Assembly (NCBI GenBank): GCA_964351655.1 | Contig: CAYGPD010000006.1 | Location: 1 to 64,000 of the forward strand | From: Hirschia sp964351655 | Lineage (GTDB): Bacteria > Pseudomonadota > Alphaproteobacteria > Caulobacterales > Hyphomonadaceae | DNA: 64,000 bases | Direction of reading: 5' to 3' | In this document: positions 16,931 to 27,028 of the stretch, piece after piece | How the letters are laid out: every line of letters begins with the position of its first letter | Numbering within the stretch: position 1 is the stretch's first letter | The notes under the pieces: model-generated | What the model was told of the DNA's origin: nothing | The model's database searches: none | The model's input: only the letters and a program-made list of their open reading frames with translations | Made by a program: the position numbers and the translations under genes

Positions 16931-19267
16931 CTATTTTCCATACCGCTCGGAGTAGATTTTAGCGTTAAATTCTTTGGCTGCATCTACAAGCTCAGGATAA
17001 GGAATATCGGCAACATTCACAAAACCGATATTGGCATTTTCACCATCATAAGCGCGGCCCGTAACCGGTTCATCCATATATTGGAACCAGTGCGCCCCAA
17101 CAAAATAGGGGTTATCTAACACACTCTGCATGTATTGCTTATACATTCTGGCACGATCTTTTTGATCATGAGCATGCACAATACCTGGATTATACAAACC
17201 TGAATCAGATGTCGTTCCAATATGGAATTCACCAATCACTGTTGGCAGATCAATCTCTTCTAAAAATGCCCAATTCTTTTCTTGAACACCCTCTTCATAG
17301 ATATTGAAACTCAAAGCATCAGAATACTTGACCGAAGCCTTGATAATCTCTGGAGGCATACCCCAATTGGCCATTCGAGCACCCATATATAGGTGATTTG
17401 GTAGATATTCTTCCAACGTGCCGTGTACGACTTTAAAATACTGCTCACCCAACATTTCAAGCATTCTTGATAGGTCAGCAACATGCGCATCTGTGTAGGT
17501 TTCAAAGCGCTGGCTCGCCTCAAAGGCCGTCCAATTAGCGATGTTTGTATTCCACGCAGCATTTAGCGCATCGATTGTGTCGTACTTTTCTTTTAGGTGG
17601 GCTGTAAATGCCGCTTTCGCAGGGCTCTCGGCTGCATCTTTGGAAAGCGCATCCGTGATCACACCATAACGCGCTACAACGCTTCCCTCTAACTCACCCC
17701 AAGCTTTCTCATTGTCAACGAATATACCCGCACACCATGGGGAACCCTGCACTTCTTCTGCAATCACAGAAATGGTTGCCTTTGCTCTTTCAGCAAACAC
17801 AGGATCAAAAAAGTCTGGCATTGGGCTCCAGCGCTCAACACCTGGCTGAAGGGTTTTAAAGTCCCCAATAATCCATCCGTTTGCGAAATATGGCACCTGT
17901 TCGTTTGGGTAGAATGCGGGATCGACCCAATTACCAAAAGAGGTAAATCCCCAGTCCTTCATGCGATCCAGAGTGACCTCCTCCCACTTCTTAATGTAGG
18001 ATTCAGGCTCTTGCTCACCATAGCGGCGCTCTAAATTTGCGCGGTAAAAACTATAGGTCTCCCCGTGCGCAACCGGCCCCATATGCGTGGATCTGCGGTA
18101 AGAATAATGCTCAGCCAAAGGATCATCATAAGCTGGCAGCCATTCGAACATTTTATTGCGCGCAGGTGATGTCACGTAACGCGATTGACGTACCTCGTCA
18201 GAAACTTTGATAATTCCCATCGAGTCTTCAGGTGTCACCTCATCAGAATTAATGACGCGGACACTATCATCCTTAAAATCTATACCCGTTGTGGTCGTCA
18301 TATTCGCCATACGCACATTGGCGGGACCGTGCGAGAAAAACAGATAGCCTTCGGGATCAACCATCCACCATTTGCCATCTACTTTTTCAACGCGGAAATA
18401 CCCGGTTGCTTCAAGTTTGGGACCGTCTTTATAGCCGCCAAATTTAGAGCGGTCCGGCATGCCTTCACTTGCAGCCAATTGGGCCAATTCTGCATCAGCA
18501 ATTTTGCGCAACTCTTCATCTGACTTAACTGTTAAAGGCCCATTATCACGCGTGTTTTGACCATATTTATCAACAAGATTTTCAAGCCAAGCAAATGTGC
18601 GCTCTGGGTTCTGACGTATGCGCAAATTATCGATTTTAAGATTACGCTCTTCCAAAATGCCCACAGTCGCAAAGTCCAATTTTGCGATTTTATCTGTGGT
18701 GATCTGGTCTTTTTTCTTAGAGCGCCACACCATCATTGAGTCTTGCGTTTCCCAAGGTGTCGGTACGCCCCAAAGGCCGTCTTCCGAGCGCGCTTCAGAA
18801 CCAGTAATTGGAAAGAACACTGTACCATCAAAACCTGCTGGCAAGCTGATTGAACGGCTCTCACCGGCTCCCGCAACATCTTCCAGGTTCACATAAAGCT
18901 GCGTCGATGTGGAGGCGAGGTTTTGCACATCAAACGCAATATTGTGGTCGCTGAAATTTTGCAAATCCCACGGCGCATCTGGCTTGATGGACACTGTGTC
19001 AGTGTTAATCTCAGGAGAAAAAGAAAGCGCAATTTTCTGATTCCCATCAGCTTCTGTTACAAACGAGAACGCATTCTCACGCTTGGAGGAAATCCAGCCC
19101 TTTTGCGCATCCGCGTCAAAATCGACCAACACAGTTTCACTCTCAGCACTCACAGTCGCTTCGGACTGCACATTCGCCCCCTCATCATCTGGTTGGCACG
19201 CACCGAGCAGGATAAGACCAAGCGCCGAGCACCCACACATGAGCAAGTTACGTGTAATGACTTTCAT
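16931..19267 (-). CDS. GH50 family beta-agarase lipoprotein (copy 1)
   Basis: A 778-residue glycoside hydrolase of family GH50, whose members are exo-acting beta-agarases that release neoagarobiose. A lipobox (LGACQ, cysteine near residue 24) marks it as a lipoprotein, so it should sit on the outer membrane. A CBM-like beta domain (about residues 45-220) precedes the catalytic barrel, which begins at the ATGYFRVEKVDGKWW motif. By family comparison the acid/base is Glu520 (DNEKAWG) and the nucleophile Glu680 (IGEFHIG). The start has GGGGAG at good spacing. It is a monocistronic minus-strand gene with an operator 170 bases upstream. The copies at 40817-43153 and 57498-59819 are clear paralogs of similar length. 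Confidence 0.93.
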   Translation of the reverse strand: MKVITRNLLMCGCSALGLILLGACQPDDEGANVQSEATVSAESETVLVDFDADAQKGWISSKRENAFSFVTEADGNQKIALSFSPEINTDTVSIKPDAPWDLQNFSDHNIAFDVQNLASTSTQLYVNLEDVAGAGESRSISLPAGFDGTVFFPITGSEARSEDGLWGVPTPWETQDSMMVWRSKKKDQITTDKIAKLDFATVGILEERNLKIDNLRIRQNPERTFAWLENLVDKYGQNTRDNGPLTVKSDEELRKIADAELAQLAASEGMPDRSKFGGYKDGPKLEATGYFRVEKVDGKWWMVDPEGYLFFSHGPANVRMANMTTTTGIDFKDDSVRVINSDEVTPEDSMGIIKVSDEVRQSRYVTSPARNKMFEWLPAYDDPLAEHYSYRRSTHMGPVAHGETYSFYRANLERRYGEQEPESYIKKWEEVTLDRMKDWGFTSFGNWVDPAFYPNEQVPYFANGWIIGDFKTLQPGVERWSPMPDFFDPVFAERAKATISVIAEEVQGSPWCAGIFVDNEKAWGELEGSVVARYGVITDALSKDAAESPAKAAFTAHLKEKYDTIDALNAAWNTNIANWTAFEASQRFETYTDAHVADLSRMLEMLGEQYFKVVHGTLEEYLPNHLYMGARMANWGMPPEIIKASVKYSDALSFNIYEEGVQEKNWAFLEEIDLPTVIGEFHIGTTSDSGLYNPGIVHAHDQKDRARMYKQYMQSVLDNPYFVGAHWFQYMDEPVTGRAYDGENANIGFVNVADIPYPELVDAAKEFNAKIYSERYGK

Positions 19268-19437
19268 ATTCTCCCCTCGGCAATCAACGCAAGCGAACGC
19301 TTCTTAATTGCCTGTATATTTTGCGAAATTTCTATCTCGCTTTGTTTTGTAAAAAGCTTTTCAAGGCCCAAAAGTAAGGTCTCCAACTCAACTCAGACCG
19401 AACTCTGACAATTATATAATCTCAAGTAATTTTGTCA

Positions 19438-19449
19438 ATTGTATACAAA
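19438..19449. promoter_or_regulatory. ATTGTATACAAA operator (one outer mismatch)
   Basis: The core TTGTATACAA (19439-19448) is perfect and only the outermost base departs from the consensus. It lies 171 bases ahead of the GH50 copy 1 start. On the minus strand TACAAT of this site could be the -10 box, with TTGCAT 15 bases further upstream. Confidence 0.7.
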
Positions 19450-19504
19450 ACAAGATGCATGCAATTTACCCTAAAGTCGTCGCATTTGAAATTTAGCGCT
19501 ATTG

Positions 19505-21010
19505 TTAGATTGACTTACAATATTGATTTAAAAATTGCTGATGCGTTGGCATTTGCCGCGTTATTTCAGAAACAGCGTGGCGCAACTGAGCCATAGTTTG
19601 GGTAAGCTGCCCTTCATCCATAGCGTCCGCTAAAGGACTGTAAATCTTTGGCGAAAAACCCTGCCCATCCATTACTGCCAGCCAGCTATCTAACCAAAAC
19701 AGATCTTGCTCATATTTCACGTAATGCCCAGACTCGCAAAGCAACCGCATTCTATGCTTCAACGTTTCTGGCAGTTCTATCGCTTGAACATCTCTCCAGA
19801 AAGGCGTGTCGTCACGAGTCGTGGCGACATAATGAAGAAGAATGAAATCTCTAATCCTTTCATAACTCAAGCCCATCACCCTATTGTATTCTTTAGAGTT
19901 TTCAGCGTTGAAATTCATATCTGGCATCAATGCAAGCAAGCGCACTAAGCCTTCTTGTATGAGGTGAATAGAAGTTGATTCTAGCGGCTCTAAAAAGCCA
20001 GATGACAGCCCAAGAGCGACACAATTCTTGTTCCAAAATTTATTCCGGCGACCCGTTTTAAAAAACAATTGCTTAGGCTCTGCCAAAGGCTCACCAATGA
20101 TATTGTCGAGCAATATCTTTTCTGCCTGTGCCTTATCCATATACTTGCTTGAATATACATGGCCATTTCCAACGCGGTGCTGAAGCGGAATTCGCCAAGT
20201 CCATCCGGCGTCTCTCGCTGTGGCGACAGTATAAGGAGGAGGATCACCCACTTTACTTGTTGGAACAGCTAGCGCCCGGTCCATAGGCAAATAGTGGCTC
20301 CAATCCTCATAGCCCGTCTCCAAAGCCCCTTCGATCAACAACCCTCTAAATCCTGTGCAATCTAGAAAAAGATCACCTTCAATTTTTTGCCCCGAATCCA
20401 GAGTAACACCAGTTAGAAAACCATCCTCGGTACGCTGGTGAACCTCAATCACCTTGCCTTCAATTCTATTTGCACCATGACCTTCCGCATACTCACGCAG
20501 GAATTTAGCATACATACTTGCATCCAGATGGTAGGCATGGCGAATACGAGACGCCAAGGATGAGGGGTCGGCAACAGGCCTTATAAACTTTCCCGCCCGA
20601 GCGGCGGCGATGTTCATTGAGTAGGCCTCCAAGGGAAACGTTTCTCCCACTGCCTTCATACGTCCCCAATAGTGGTAGAATTGAAGACCGTTCATCTCAA
20701 TGCCATAATCCCCAAACGGGTGAATGTAGCTTTCTCCCTTTTTGTACCAGTCGACAAAATCAATCCCAAGCTTAAACGTAGCATGAGTTTTTTTCATGAA
20801 GGTTGCTTCATCAATTCCCAATAGGTGATTGAAGTTTTCAAGATGCGGAATTGTCGCCTCACCGACCCCGACAGTCCCAATTTCTTCAGACTCTATGAGA
20901 GTAATTCTCGTGGATTTTGGCGGCATATATTTGGACAACAACGCGCCCGCCATCCAACCAGCGGTCCCACCTCCAACGATAACAATATTCTTCAATTGAT
21001 TATGATGCAT
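19505..21010 (-). CDS. Flavin-dependent tryptophan-halogenase-like protein
   Basis: About 501 residues, the usual length of PrnA-like flavin-dependent halogenases. Residues 13-19 form the FAD motif GGGTAGW. A WTWRIP matches the halogenase WxWxIP motif, and GFLEPLESTSIHL is the conserved active-site segment. VGVGEATIPHL is also typical. These enzymes use reduced FAD, oxygen and chloride or bromide to halogenate an aromatic substrate. This branch, found with TonB receptors and SapC proteins in polysaccharide loci, has no assigned substrate, and no flavin reductase gene is nearby. I prefer the ATG at 21010 (AGG just upstream); ATG 21040 is also open. No shared operator lies upstream. Confidence 0.85.
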   Translation of the reverse strand: MHHNQLKNIVIVGGGTAGWMAGALLSKYMPPKSTRITLIESEEIGTVGVGEATIPHLENFNHLLGIDEATFMKKTHATFKLGIDFVDWYKKGESYIHPFGDYGIEMNGLQFYHYWGRMKAVGETFPLEAYSMNIAAARAGKFIRPVADPSSLASRIRHAYHLDASMYAKFLREYAEGHGANRIEGKVIEVHQRTEDGFLTGVTLDSGQKIEGDLFLDCTGFRGLLIEGALETGYEDWSHYLPMDRALAVPTSKVGDPPPYTVATARDAGWTWRIPLQHRVGNGHVYSSKYMDKAQAEKILLDNIIGEPLAEPKQLFFKTGRRNKFWNKNCVALGLSSGFLEPLESTSIHLIQEGLVRLLALMPDMNFNAENSKEYNRVMGLSYERIRDFILLHYVATTRDDTPFWRDVQAIELPETLKHRMRLLCESGHYVKYEQDLFWLDSWLAVMDGQGFSPKIYSPLADAMDEGQLTQTMAQLRHAVSEITRQMPTHQQFLNQYCKSI

Positions 21011-21251
21011 GAAACCTATTTCCGCTTTGCTTGAGGACATCAAACTACAGTCAGTTCAAAAACAAGACTTACTAGAATACCTTACCCTTATGGAGTAAAA
21101 CCAACCTAAAATTAGATATCTTTGCGACAGGTTTTACCATCCATACCCCTGCATCAATCATCCACAAATATTGAAATAATTCAATGGCTTTATGTCGTAT
21201 TATCCATATAATCAAAGAAGATATGGACGCAAAAACTGATAAGAGGAAATC

Positions 21252-22043
21252 ATGCCACAAGCATTTTTAGGAACAGATACGCTCGATCAAGAAAATCAAA
21301 AATTTGATCAAAAACCTCTTACAAAACCCGTATTCATAAACAGTATTCCAAAGAGCGGATCACACCTGCTTCGCAATATTCTGCGAATGTTTGTCCCCGT
21401 TGAACAACAATACAAAGATCAATTCATTCAATGGCCAAATATAGCCCAACACATGGCAGCATTTGATACGCAAAAAAACTACCTTGTGTCAGCTCACCTC
21501 CTCTACACTGACAAATCCGCAATGCTTGCAAATCGCACACGCAAGTTCACGCTTATTCGTGATCCATACACTTGGGTTATGGCGCAAGCACGCTTCTTTG
21601 TGTCGGATGCATTCAAGAGCAATTTCGATAATATCAAGGATGGAAGCCTCACGGTTAACGATCTACTCAACCTCATGATCGTGGGCATTTATCAGAAATC
21701 CCCGCCAATGAGAGATCAGTACAACTTGTTCGCAATTTCATGGATGGGAACCGGCACATATCTCGTAAAATATGAGGAGCTCGTGCTGCACGCCAATAAT
21801 CTAGAAACAGACGCTGCTGAAAAGTATTTTTCAAATCTACTTGGTGCCGCAGGCATTATTAAACCCTCAGATTGGCGTGAGCGCGTAAAAATCGGGGCAG
21901 ACAAAAAACAAAGCGGAACCTCAAGGGAAAACATCAATTCGCAAAAATCAAAATTTAACTTTCCCGACGAACTCCCCGATATTCAGAAACAACTTATCGA
22001 ATATCACGCCCCCGGGCTACGCAAACTTTTAGGTTACGCTTAA
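21252..22043 (+). CDS. Sulfotransferase family protein
   Basis: A 263-residue protein with the 5'-phosphosulfate-binding loop IPKSGSH at residues 32-38 and a second motif, TLIRDPYTWV, fitting the 3'-phosphate-binding segment of PAPS-dependent sulfotransferases. There is no signal peptide, so it should act in the cytoplasm on a small molecule, lipid or saccharide. The ATG at 21252 follows GAGGAA. It is divergent from the halogenase and convergent with the large TonB receptor. A sulfotransferase is unexpected in a degradation locus, where sulfatases are the rule. The acceptor is unknown, and the sequence is distant enough that only the fold is confident. Confidence 0.75.
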   Translation: MPQAFLGTDTLDQENQKFDQKPLTKPVFINSIPKSGSHLLRNILRMFVPVEQQYKDQFIQWPNIAQHMAAFDTQKNYLVSAHLLYTDKSAMLANRTRKFTLIRDPYTWVMAQARFFVSDAFKSNFDNIKDGSLTVNDLLNLMIVGIYQKSPPMRDQYNLFAISWMGTGTYLVKYEELVLHANNLETDAAEKYFSNLLGAAGIIKPSDWRERVKIGADKKQSGTSRENINSQKSKFNFPDELPDIQKQLIEYHAPGLRKLLGYA

Positions 22044-22163
22044 TCTATCTAGGATTTTTCTTCGCCTCCTCCTTAAAATACAAACCCCAACTTCCATCGA
22101 TGAATAAAAGTTTCTCTGGCGATATTTAGCCCCACCTAAACTACTCAACCGTCCACAAAACAA

Positions 22164-22195
22164 AACAGCGGCCAATTATTAAACTGGCCGCTGTT
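22164..22195. terminator. Bidirectional terminator
   Basis: A perfect 11-bp stem (AACAGCGGCCA / TGGCCGCTGTT) lies between the convergent sulfotransferase and TonB receptor genes. On the minus strand it is followed by TTGTTTTG, giving a good terminator for the receptor; on the plus strand by CTTATTTT. Confidence 0.85.
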
Positions 22196-22223
22196 CTTAT
22201 TTTAGGTTCTAGATTTCTATATT

Positions 22224-25200
22224 CTAGAATTCAGCACGTAGACCGAGTCGGAATACACGTCCTGTATTATACTCAGCAACCGTACGTCCTTTGTATGCAT
22301 CGCCATCCAACGGGTTACCCTCATCGAAGTTAACGAGAGTACCGCCGCCACCTGTTGCACTTTCAGGTAATTTAACTGAACGACTTGTAAAGTAAGTTCT
22401 TACCGGCTGATCTAGCAAGTTGGCCGCATCAAATGAAAGCGTAAAGAAGTCATTCAACTTGTATGAAGCGGAGAAGTCGAGTGTTTCACGCCCTTCTTCC
22501 CACAACGCACCCCTTTGGAACGCACGTTGAACCAATACATCGGACGCTCCACCATATGCTAAACGCATTTGGTGACCATCTTGCTGCCAGTAACCCGTTA
22601 CGTTGTATGAGTGCTCAGGTGTACGGTCAATTTGGAAGCTAGGAAGAATTGTTCCTGGTGCCAAATTAGATGTTTCCTGCTCAAACGAACTGTCTTGGTA
22701 TGTATAGTTTGCTGTCAGACCCAATCCAGACAACACACCTGGTAGGAATGAGTAGTTTTGTGTGTACTGAAGCTCGACACCCTTAATTGTGGCACCTGCC
22801 GCGTTACGCACTTGGCTTGCACGGAACTGAGCACAGAGGAACTCTGGATCATTTCCGAAAATCATTTCTTGAATATATGTCGGGTTATACTCAAGCTGCC
22901 ACTCACCCAAGATTTCAGCATAACAATTATCAATTGTGATTGTGTCTTCAGTTAGAATTAGACCATCAGTAGAAACTGTGTCTCCGTTCTGAATTGCTGT
23001 TCTCAAATCAGTCAAATACACGTTTTGCTGTTCAGACTCTTCTAAGTTTGTGATGTCTTTATAGAATACACCAATTGATAGCAGTGCATCTTTTTGGAAA
23101 TACCACTCAAAAGACGTATCAATGTTGATCGACTCCAACGGGTTCAACTGCGTGTTGTACAAGTTGATAGAGTTCAAACGTGTTGCTGGATCACCCCAAC
23201 CTGCTTCACTCACACTGAAACCAGGGCGAAGTGAATCAATATTTGGACGTGTCATTGATTTAGAAGCAGCAAAACGCGCCACAATATCATCTGTCACCAA
23301 GAAGTTTAAGTTCATGCTTGGCAACCACACATCATACTCGTGCTGCCCAGTTGTTGGGAAAGACTTGATCGTGTTGTTGCTAGTTGTGAGTGACAATCCG
23401 GCAGCATCTGTCGTTACAAAACCTTCTCCGTTTGATGGATCATCATCAAACACATAGAAGTCATTGTTTGTGTAGAATGTGTTGTTGTGACGTCTAAGGA
23501 TTGTACGGTCACCAGCTTGCACATCAGCTATGTTACCTGTTGCAAGCAATGGCTCATGACAAGCTCCTTGGTCTGGGATGCGTGTATCATCCAAGAATGT
23601 TGATGTACCTTTTGTGTCTACACCCGTACCGTCGATACGGCTATAGCGGTAGATGTCACCTTGTGCGATCTGTCCTGCAGGATAGTTCCAAGCATCAGGA
23701 CAAGCTGGCAAAGCAGTGTTCGTCAAACCACGAATTGTCCGCAAATCCCAGATACGTTGGTTACGTCCGAAAGCTTCGTTGAAAGTCTGTAGACCACCGT
23801 AACCTTCTGTTTGAACTTCAGTTTTCACATAACGAACACCAACATTACCTGTTAGACGCTCATCAAAATATGAGAAGTTTGTTTTGATGTAACCCGCAAA
23901 GTTTTCAAAGTCCGCTCCGCGCGTTTCTGCGTTATTGATTGTAATCGCAAGGTCTGGATCACCCGTAACAGCGTTAAACAATGCTTCTGCATCAACTGAC
24001 ATAAAGCCATCAGCGATGTTGTTTTCACCCAAACCAATACCATCAAACAGTCCATCCGGTGACACACGTCTCGCGAAAGATTGAAGTGGTGTTTGGTCCA
24101 ACGCGTTGGAAACCAACACTGGCTCACCTGTAAGTGGGTTAATAATCGTAGCAGCAGAGTTCAAGTTGTTTACTTGGCCCGCTTGGTTATCAACGAACTT
24201 TTCACGTTTCGTGTATTTACCACCAACCTCAATTGAAGTCAGACCAAACTTATTCACATCATAGTCGATATCAATGAAGGCTGTTTGTTGCTCGTCCAAA
24301 ACTGAACGTTTTGTTTGGAACAAAGATCCTAGAGATTTAGCAAGCAAGTCATCAGGGTTCACCCCCGTCAACGTAACGTTATCATCTCCACGCGTTAGAA
24401 TTGGTTGGCCAATAACACCTGTTATACCATCAGCCTCAAGTTGAGCAATCTGCTCGGCAGAAGGTTGTGTTATCACGCTACCCAAATCAACAAAGTGCGT
24501 ACCCGTGACTGGCTGACAGCGCCCACCACGACAGTCAAAACCAATTGGCTGCAACAGCTCAGTTGGCACGAAGAACTTGTTTGGCTCTGGTATTTCACGC
24601 GCGGCCTGAAGGTTTGCATAAATTTGCAATTCAGGGATTTGCTCAGCTTTCTGGTAACTCGCACCCGCCTTAACTCTCAAGTTATCTGTAAACTCGTGGT
24701 TAAGCTCAAAAGAAGCCGTAGAGTTTTCGTTTGAATAGCGGTTTGCAGAAGAGTTCACATCACCAGTATCAAAACGCTTCAGAATTCTTTCCCATGTACG
24801 GGTATCCGTGTTCACAATCTGCCAGTCGGACGGATCAACATATGTTGGGATCTGATTTGTTGTTTCAAGCGGCAGACTCAAAGGGTGTACTGCTGAGAAC
24901 GGACCAAAGTTCGGGCTACGCACTTGGTCATTCGAACGAACTGTGTGTTCATTCTGGATGTTATCAATGTCTTGCTTCGCAAAACTCAAGTTCACAGTTA
25001 CATCAGTTTTATCTGTGATCTGCCACTGGAAGGCTGAGTCGATTGCTTGGCGGTCACGTGTACCTTCAAACAATCCGTACCCACTTGATTGCGGCGCAAT
25101 ACCATAAATCGCAGCATTGTTCGCATCATAACTGTCGGAAGTGTAAACATTTCCATTTTGGTCTTCAGCATTAAATGAGCGGAATGTGTTGTAATCACGG

Positions 25201-25901
25201 TGCTCAACATAATCACGACGTAAAGCGCTTGTTTCATCAACAACAGAAACCAACACACCGAAACGATCGTTGAAGAACTTTTGAGAAACGGTACCGTTTA
25301 ATTTACGATCAACAACATTCGGCTGTTCGCTGTAACGTCCCTGAACACCGAACGAGCGGATATTGTCATCAATATCAAGTGGCTTTCTTGTGATTAGATT
25401 TACAAGACCACCCAACGACCCCTCTTCGTCATCAGCAGCGGGAGTTTTAATAACCTCCACCTTTGCCAGCACGTCAGCAGAATAGCTTGATAGATCAACA
25501 GCTTGACCAAACTCTGTAGAACCAAGAGCAGCACCGTTCAATGTCACAATTGTTTGGTTCGGGCTAGCACCACGAATAGAAACTTGAGACCCTTCACCAT
25601 CTACTGTTGAAATACTGATACCAGATACACGGTTCAACGCTTCAGCAATATTTTGGTCTGTTGATTTACCGATGTCTTCAGCATTGATTGTATCAACAAT
25701 CTTGCTTGCTTCGCGCTTGTCCAAAACAGACTTACTGATACTCGCACGGATACCCGTTACAACGATTGTATCAAGAGTCTTCGTGTCGTCCTTTGCCCCT
25801 TCAGCTTCCTGCGCATATGATGCACCACCACCCGCAGACGCAACAGCCAATACCGAAGCCGCTGAAAACAACAGTCTTTTTGAAAACTTATTCAATTTCA
25901 T
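22224..25901 (-). CDS. Large TonB-dependent receptor, probable agar-oligosaccharide importer
   Basis: A 1225-residue outer-membrane receptor. The start at 25901 is chosen for its GGGAGG site; it gives a signal peptide (cleavage near ASYAQ), then KTLDTIVVTGIRAS and a plug domain with IAEALNRVSGIS, VSIRGASPNQTIVTLNG and EGSLGGLVNLITRKPL. The long barrel ends with the expected aromatic residue (RLGLRAEF). Size and plug type match the oligosaccharide receptors of marine and freshwater alpha- and gammaproteobacteria. It carries a perfect shared operator 151 bases upstream, so it is the best candidate in the window for import of agarose oligosaccharides. Two closely spaced cysteines (FDCRGGRC) in an extracellular-type loop may form a disulfide. 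Confidence 0.93.
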   Translation of the reverse strand: MKLNKFSKRLLFSAASVLAVASAGGGASYAQEAEGAKDDTKTLDTIVVTGIRASISKSVLDKREASKIVDTINAEDIGKSTDQNIAEALNRVSGISISTVDGEGSQVSIRGASPNQTIVTLNGAALGSTEFGQAVDLSSYSADVLAKVEVIKTPAADDEEGSLGGLVNLITRKPLDIDDNIRSFGVQGRYSEQPNVVDRKLNGTVSQKFFNDRFGVLVSVVDETSALRRDYVEHRDYNTFRSFNAEDQNGNVYTSDSYDANNAAIYGIAPQSSGYGLFEGTRDRQAIDSAFQWQITDKTDVTVNLSFAKQDIDNIQNEHTVRSNDQVRSPNFGPFSAVHPLSLPLETTNQIPTYVDPSDWQIVNTDTRTWERILKRFDTGDVNSSANRYSNENSTASFELNHEFTDNLRVKAGASYQKAEQIPELQIYANLQAAREIPEPNKFFVPTELLQPIGFDCRGGRCQPVTGTHFVDLGSVITQPSAEQIAQLEADGITGVIGQPILTRGDDNVTLTGVNPDDLLAKSLGSLFQTKRSVLDEQQTAFIDIDYDVNKFGLTSIEVGGKYTKREKFVDNQAGQVNNLNSAATIINPLTGEPVLVSNALDQTPLQSFARRVSPDGLFDGIGLGENNIADGFMSVDAEALFNAVTGDPDLAITINNAETRGADFENFAGYIKTNFSYFDERLTGNVGVRYVKTEVQTEGYGGLQTFNEAFGRNQRIWDLRTIRGLTNTALPACPDAWNYPAGQIAQGDIYRYSRIDGTGVDTKGTSTFLDDTRIPDQGACHEPLLATGNIADVQAGDRTILRRHNNTFYTNNDFYVFDDDPSNGEGFVTTDAAGLSLTTSNNTIKSFPTTGQHEYDVWLPSMNLNFLVTDDIVARFAASKSMTRPNIDSLRPGFSVSEAGWGDPATRLNSINLYNTQLNPLESINIDTSFEWYFQKDALLSIGVFYKDITNLEESEQQNVYLTDLRTAIQNGDTVSTDGLILTEDTITIDNCYAEILGEWQLEYNPTYIQEMIFGNDPEFLCAQFRASQVRNAAGATIKGVELQYTQNYSFLPGVLSGLGLTANYTYQDSSFEQETSNLAPGTILPSFQIDRTPEHSYNVTGYWQQDGHQMRLAYGGASDVLVQRAFQRGALWEEGRETLDFSASYKLNDFFTLSFDAANLLDQPVRTYFTSRSVKLPESATGGGGTLVNFDEGNPLDGDAYKGRTVAEYNTGRVFRLGLRAEF

Positions 25902-26051
25902 TCCTCCCAGTGTAATGTCTTCCCTAGTCGCAAAATCGTCTTGATTTATCTCTGTGACACCAATTGCGGCTATCTCTCCCTTACTCGTTGCAACTATTAT
26001 TAAGCCTGTCGCAAACAAGTCTGAGCTGGCACTTTTCAACCAAATGTGCGG

Positions 26052-26063
26052 ATTGTCAACAAT
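26052..26063. promoter_or_regulatory. ATTGTCAACAAT operator (shared palindrome)
   Basis: A perfect copy of the shared palindrome in the 250-base gap between the IclR gene and the large TonB receptor, 151 bases ahead of the receptor start. The rest of the gap shows nothing else that I can support. Confidence 0.75.
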
Positions 26064-26151
26064 CTTCTATATACAATGATCGTGAAAGCACCACTTTTCC
26101 AAGGTTCCACCTCCAATGCTTGCAAATATGACACAACGCCATTCACTAAAC

Positions 26152-26916
26152 TCAAAGCCCCAAACGGCCGCGAATGCTCATTGCAGTAGCCAATACTTCG
26201 CCCACAAGATCCACATCACCTCCCTTCCTTGAGATACTAGAGCTTAGACCGGACACAGCCACTGCCACCAACCCCCCACCTTCCATCCGCCCAACAAAAG
26301 ACGCACAATCAGTCACACCAATAGTTATATCACTCATCCCCATGTAATATTTTTGCGCCACAATATTCTCCAACTCCTTCTGGAATGATGCTTTTGCAGC
26401 CGCACTCATCCGCACATACACGTCATCCTGCTGAAGTATATCCTGCCGCACTTCATCTGGCATATTTGCAAGAATCACTCGGCCAGACGCCGTAGAAATC
26501 AGCGGAAACAAAGTACCTTCCGCAATTGAGAGCGAAACTGGTTCTGGACTCCGAACCTGACTAACAACCAACAGCTTACCTTCATAAAGCAAGCTGATAT
26601 GACAGGATTGACGAGCCACCTCCGCAAGTTCCCGCAAAGGAAGCGCAGAAGCTTCCCTCAACCTCTCTAGAGGCGAATGTGCGTACGCGAGTGAATAAAG
26701 CTTCAAGGACAACCGATATTTGCCTGACACTTCACCTCGGACAATATACCGCCGCTCTTCTAGACTAACCAACACCCTATAAATTTCGTTGGGAGACCTA
26801 CCAATACCGCTTGCGATTTCAGCTTGGGAAAGTGGTATTGTTTTGGATGCAAGATATTCGATTATATCCAATCCTTTTTCTAAAGCGGGTGCTGAATACT
26901 TCTTATTTTCCGGCAT
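26152..26916 (-). CDS. IclR-family transcriptional regulator
   Basis: A 254-residue IclR regulator. The N-terminal winged helix (about residues 8-68) contains ALEKGLDIIEYLAS, PLSQAEIASGIGRSPNEIYRVL and GKYRLSLKLYSL. The C-terminal effector domain has ELAEVARQSCHISLLYEGKLLVVSQV and ISTASGRVILANM. IclR proteins usually sense a small organic or aromatic acid. It is divergent from the CoA-transferase operon starting at 27029, and the two share a 112-base promoter region, so that operon is the likely target and its acid or CoA ester the likely ligand. Confidence 0.9.
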   Translation of the reverse strand: MPENKKYSAPALEKGLDIIEYLASKTIPLSQAEIASGIGRSPNEIYRVLVSLEERRYIVRGEVSGKYRLSLKLYSLAYAHSPLERLREASALPLRELAEVARQSCHISLLYEGKLLVVSQVRSPEPVSLSIAEGTLFPLISTASGRVILANMPDEVRQDILQQDDVYVRMSAAAKASFQKELENIVAQKYYMGMSDITIGVTDCASFVGRMEGGGLVAVAVSGLSSSISRKGGDVDLVGEVLATAMSIRGRLGL

Positions 26917-26952
26917 GATTCACCTCCACTCAAAAATATTTTATATCGCACC

Positions 26953-26964
26953 ATTGTCTACAAT
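26953..26964. promoter_or_regulatory. ATTGTCTACAAT operator within a compound repeat
   Basis: A perfect shared palindrome between the divergent IclR gene and the CoA-transferase operon. The same bases continue as ATTGTC-N7-GACAAT (26953-26971), a second overlapping inverted repeat that could serve another regulator such as the IclR protein. Confidence 0.7.
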
Positions 26965-27028
26965 CGACAATCCATTTATAAATGAATTTAAAATTTATAT
27001 ATGAATAATACACAATTGCGAGCCAGCC

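Noticed and set aside
18923..19408. 161-codon open frame antisense to the start of GH50 copy 1
   Set aside because: It overlaps the signal peptide and promoter of a well supported gene and has no protein-like features.
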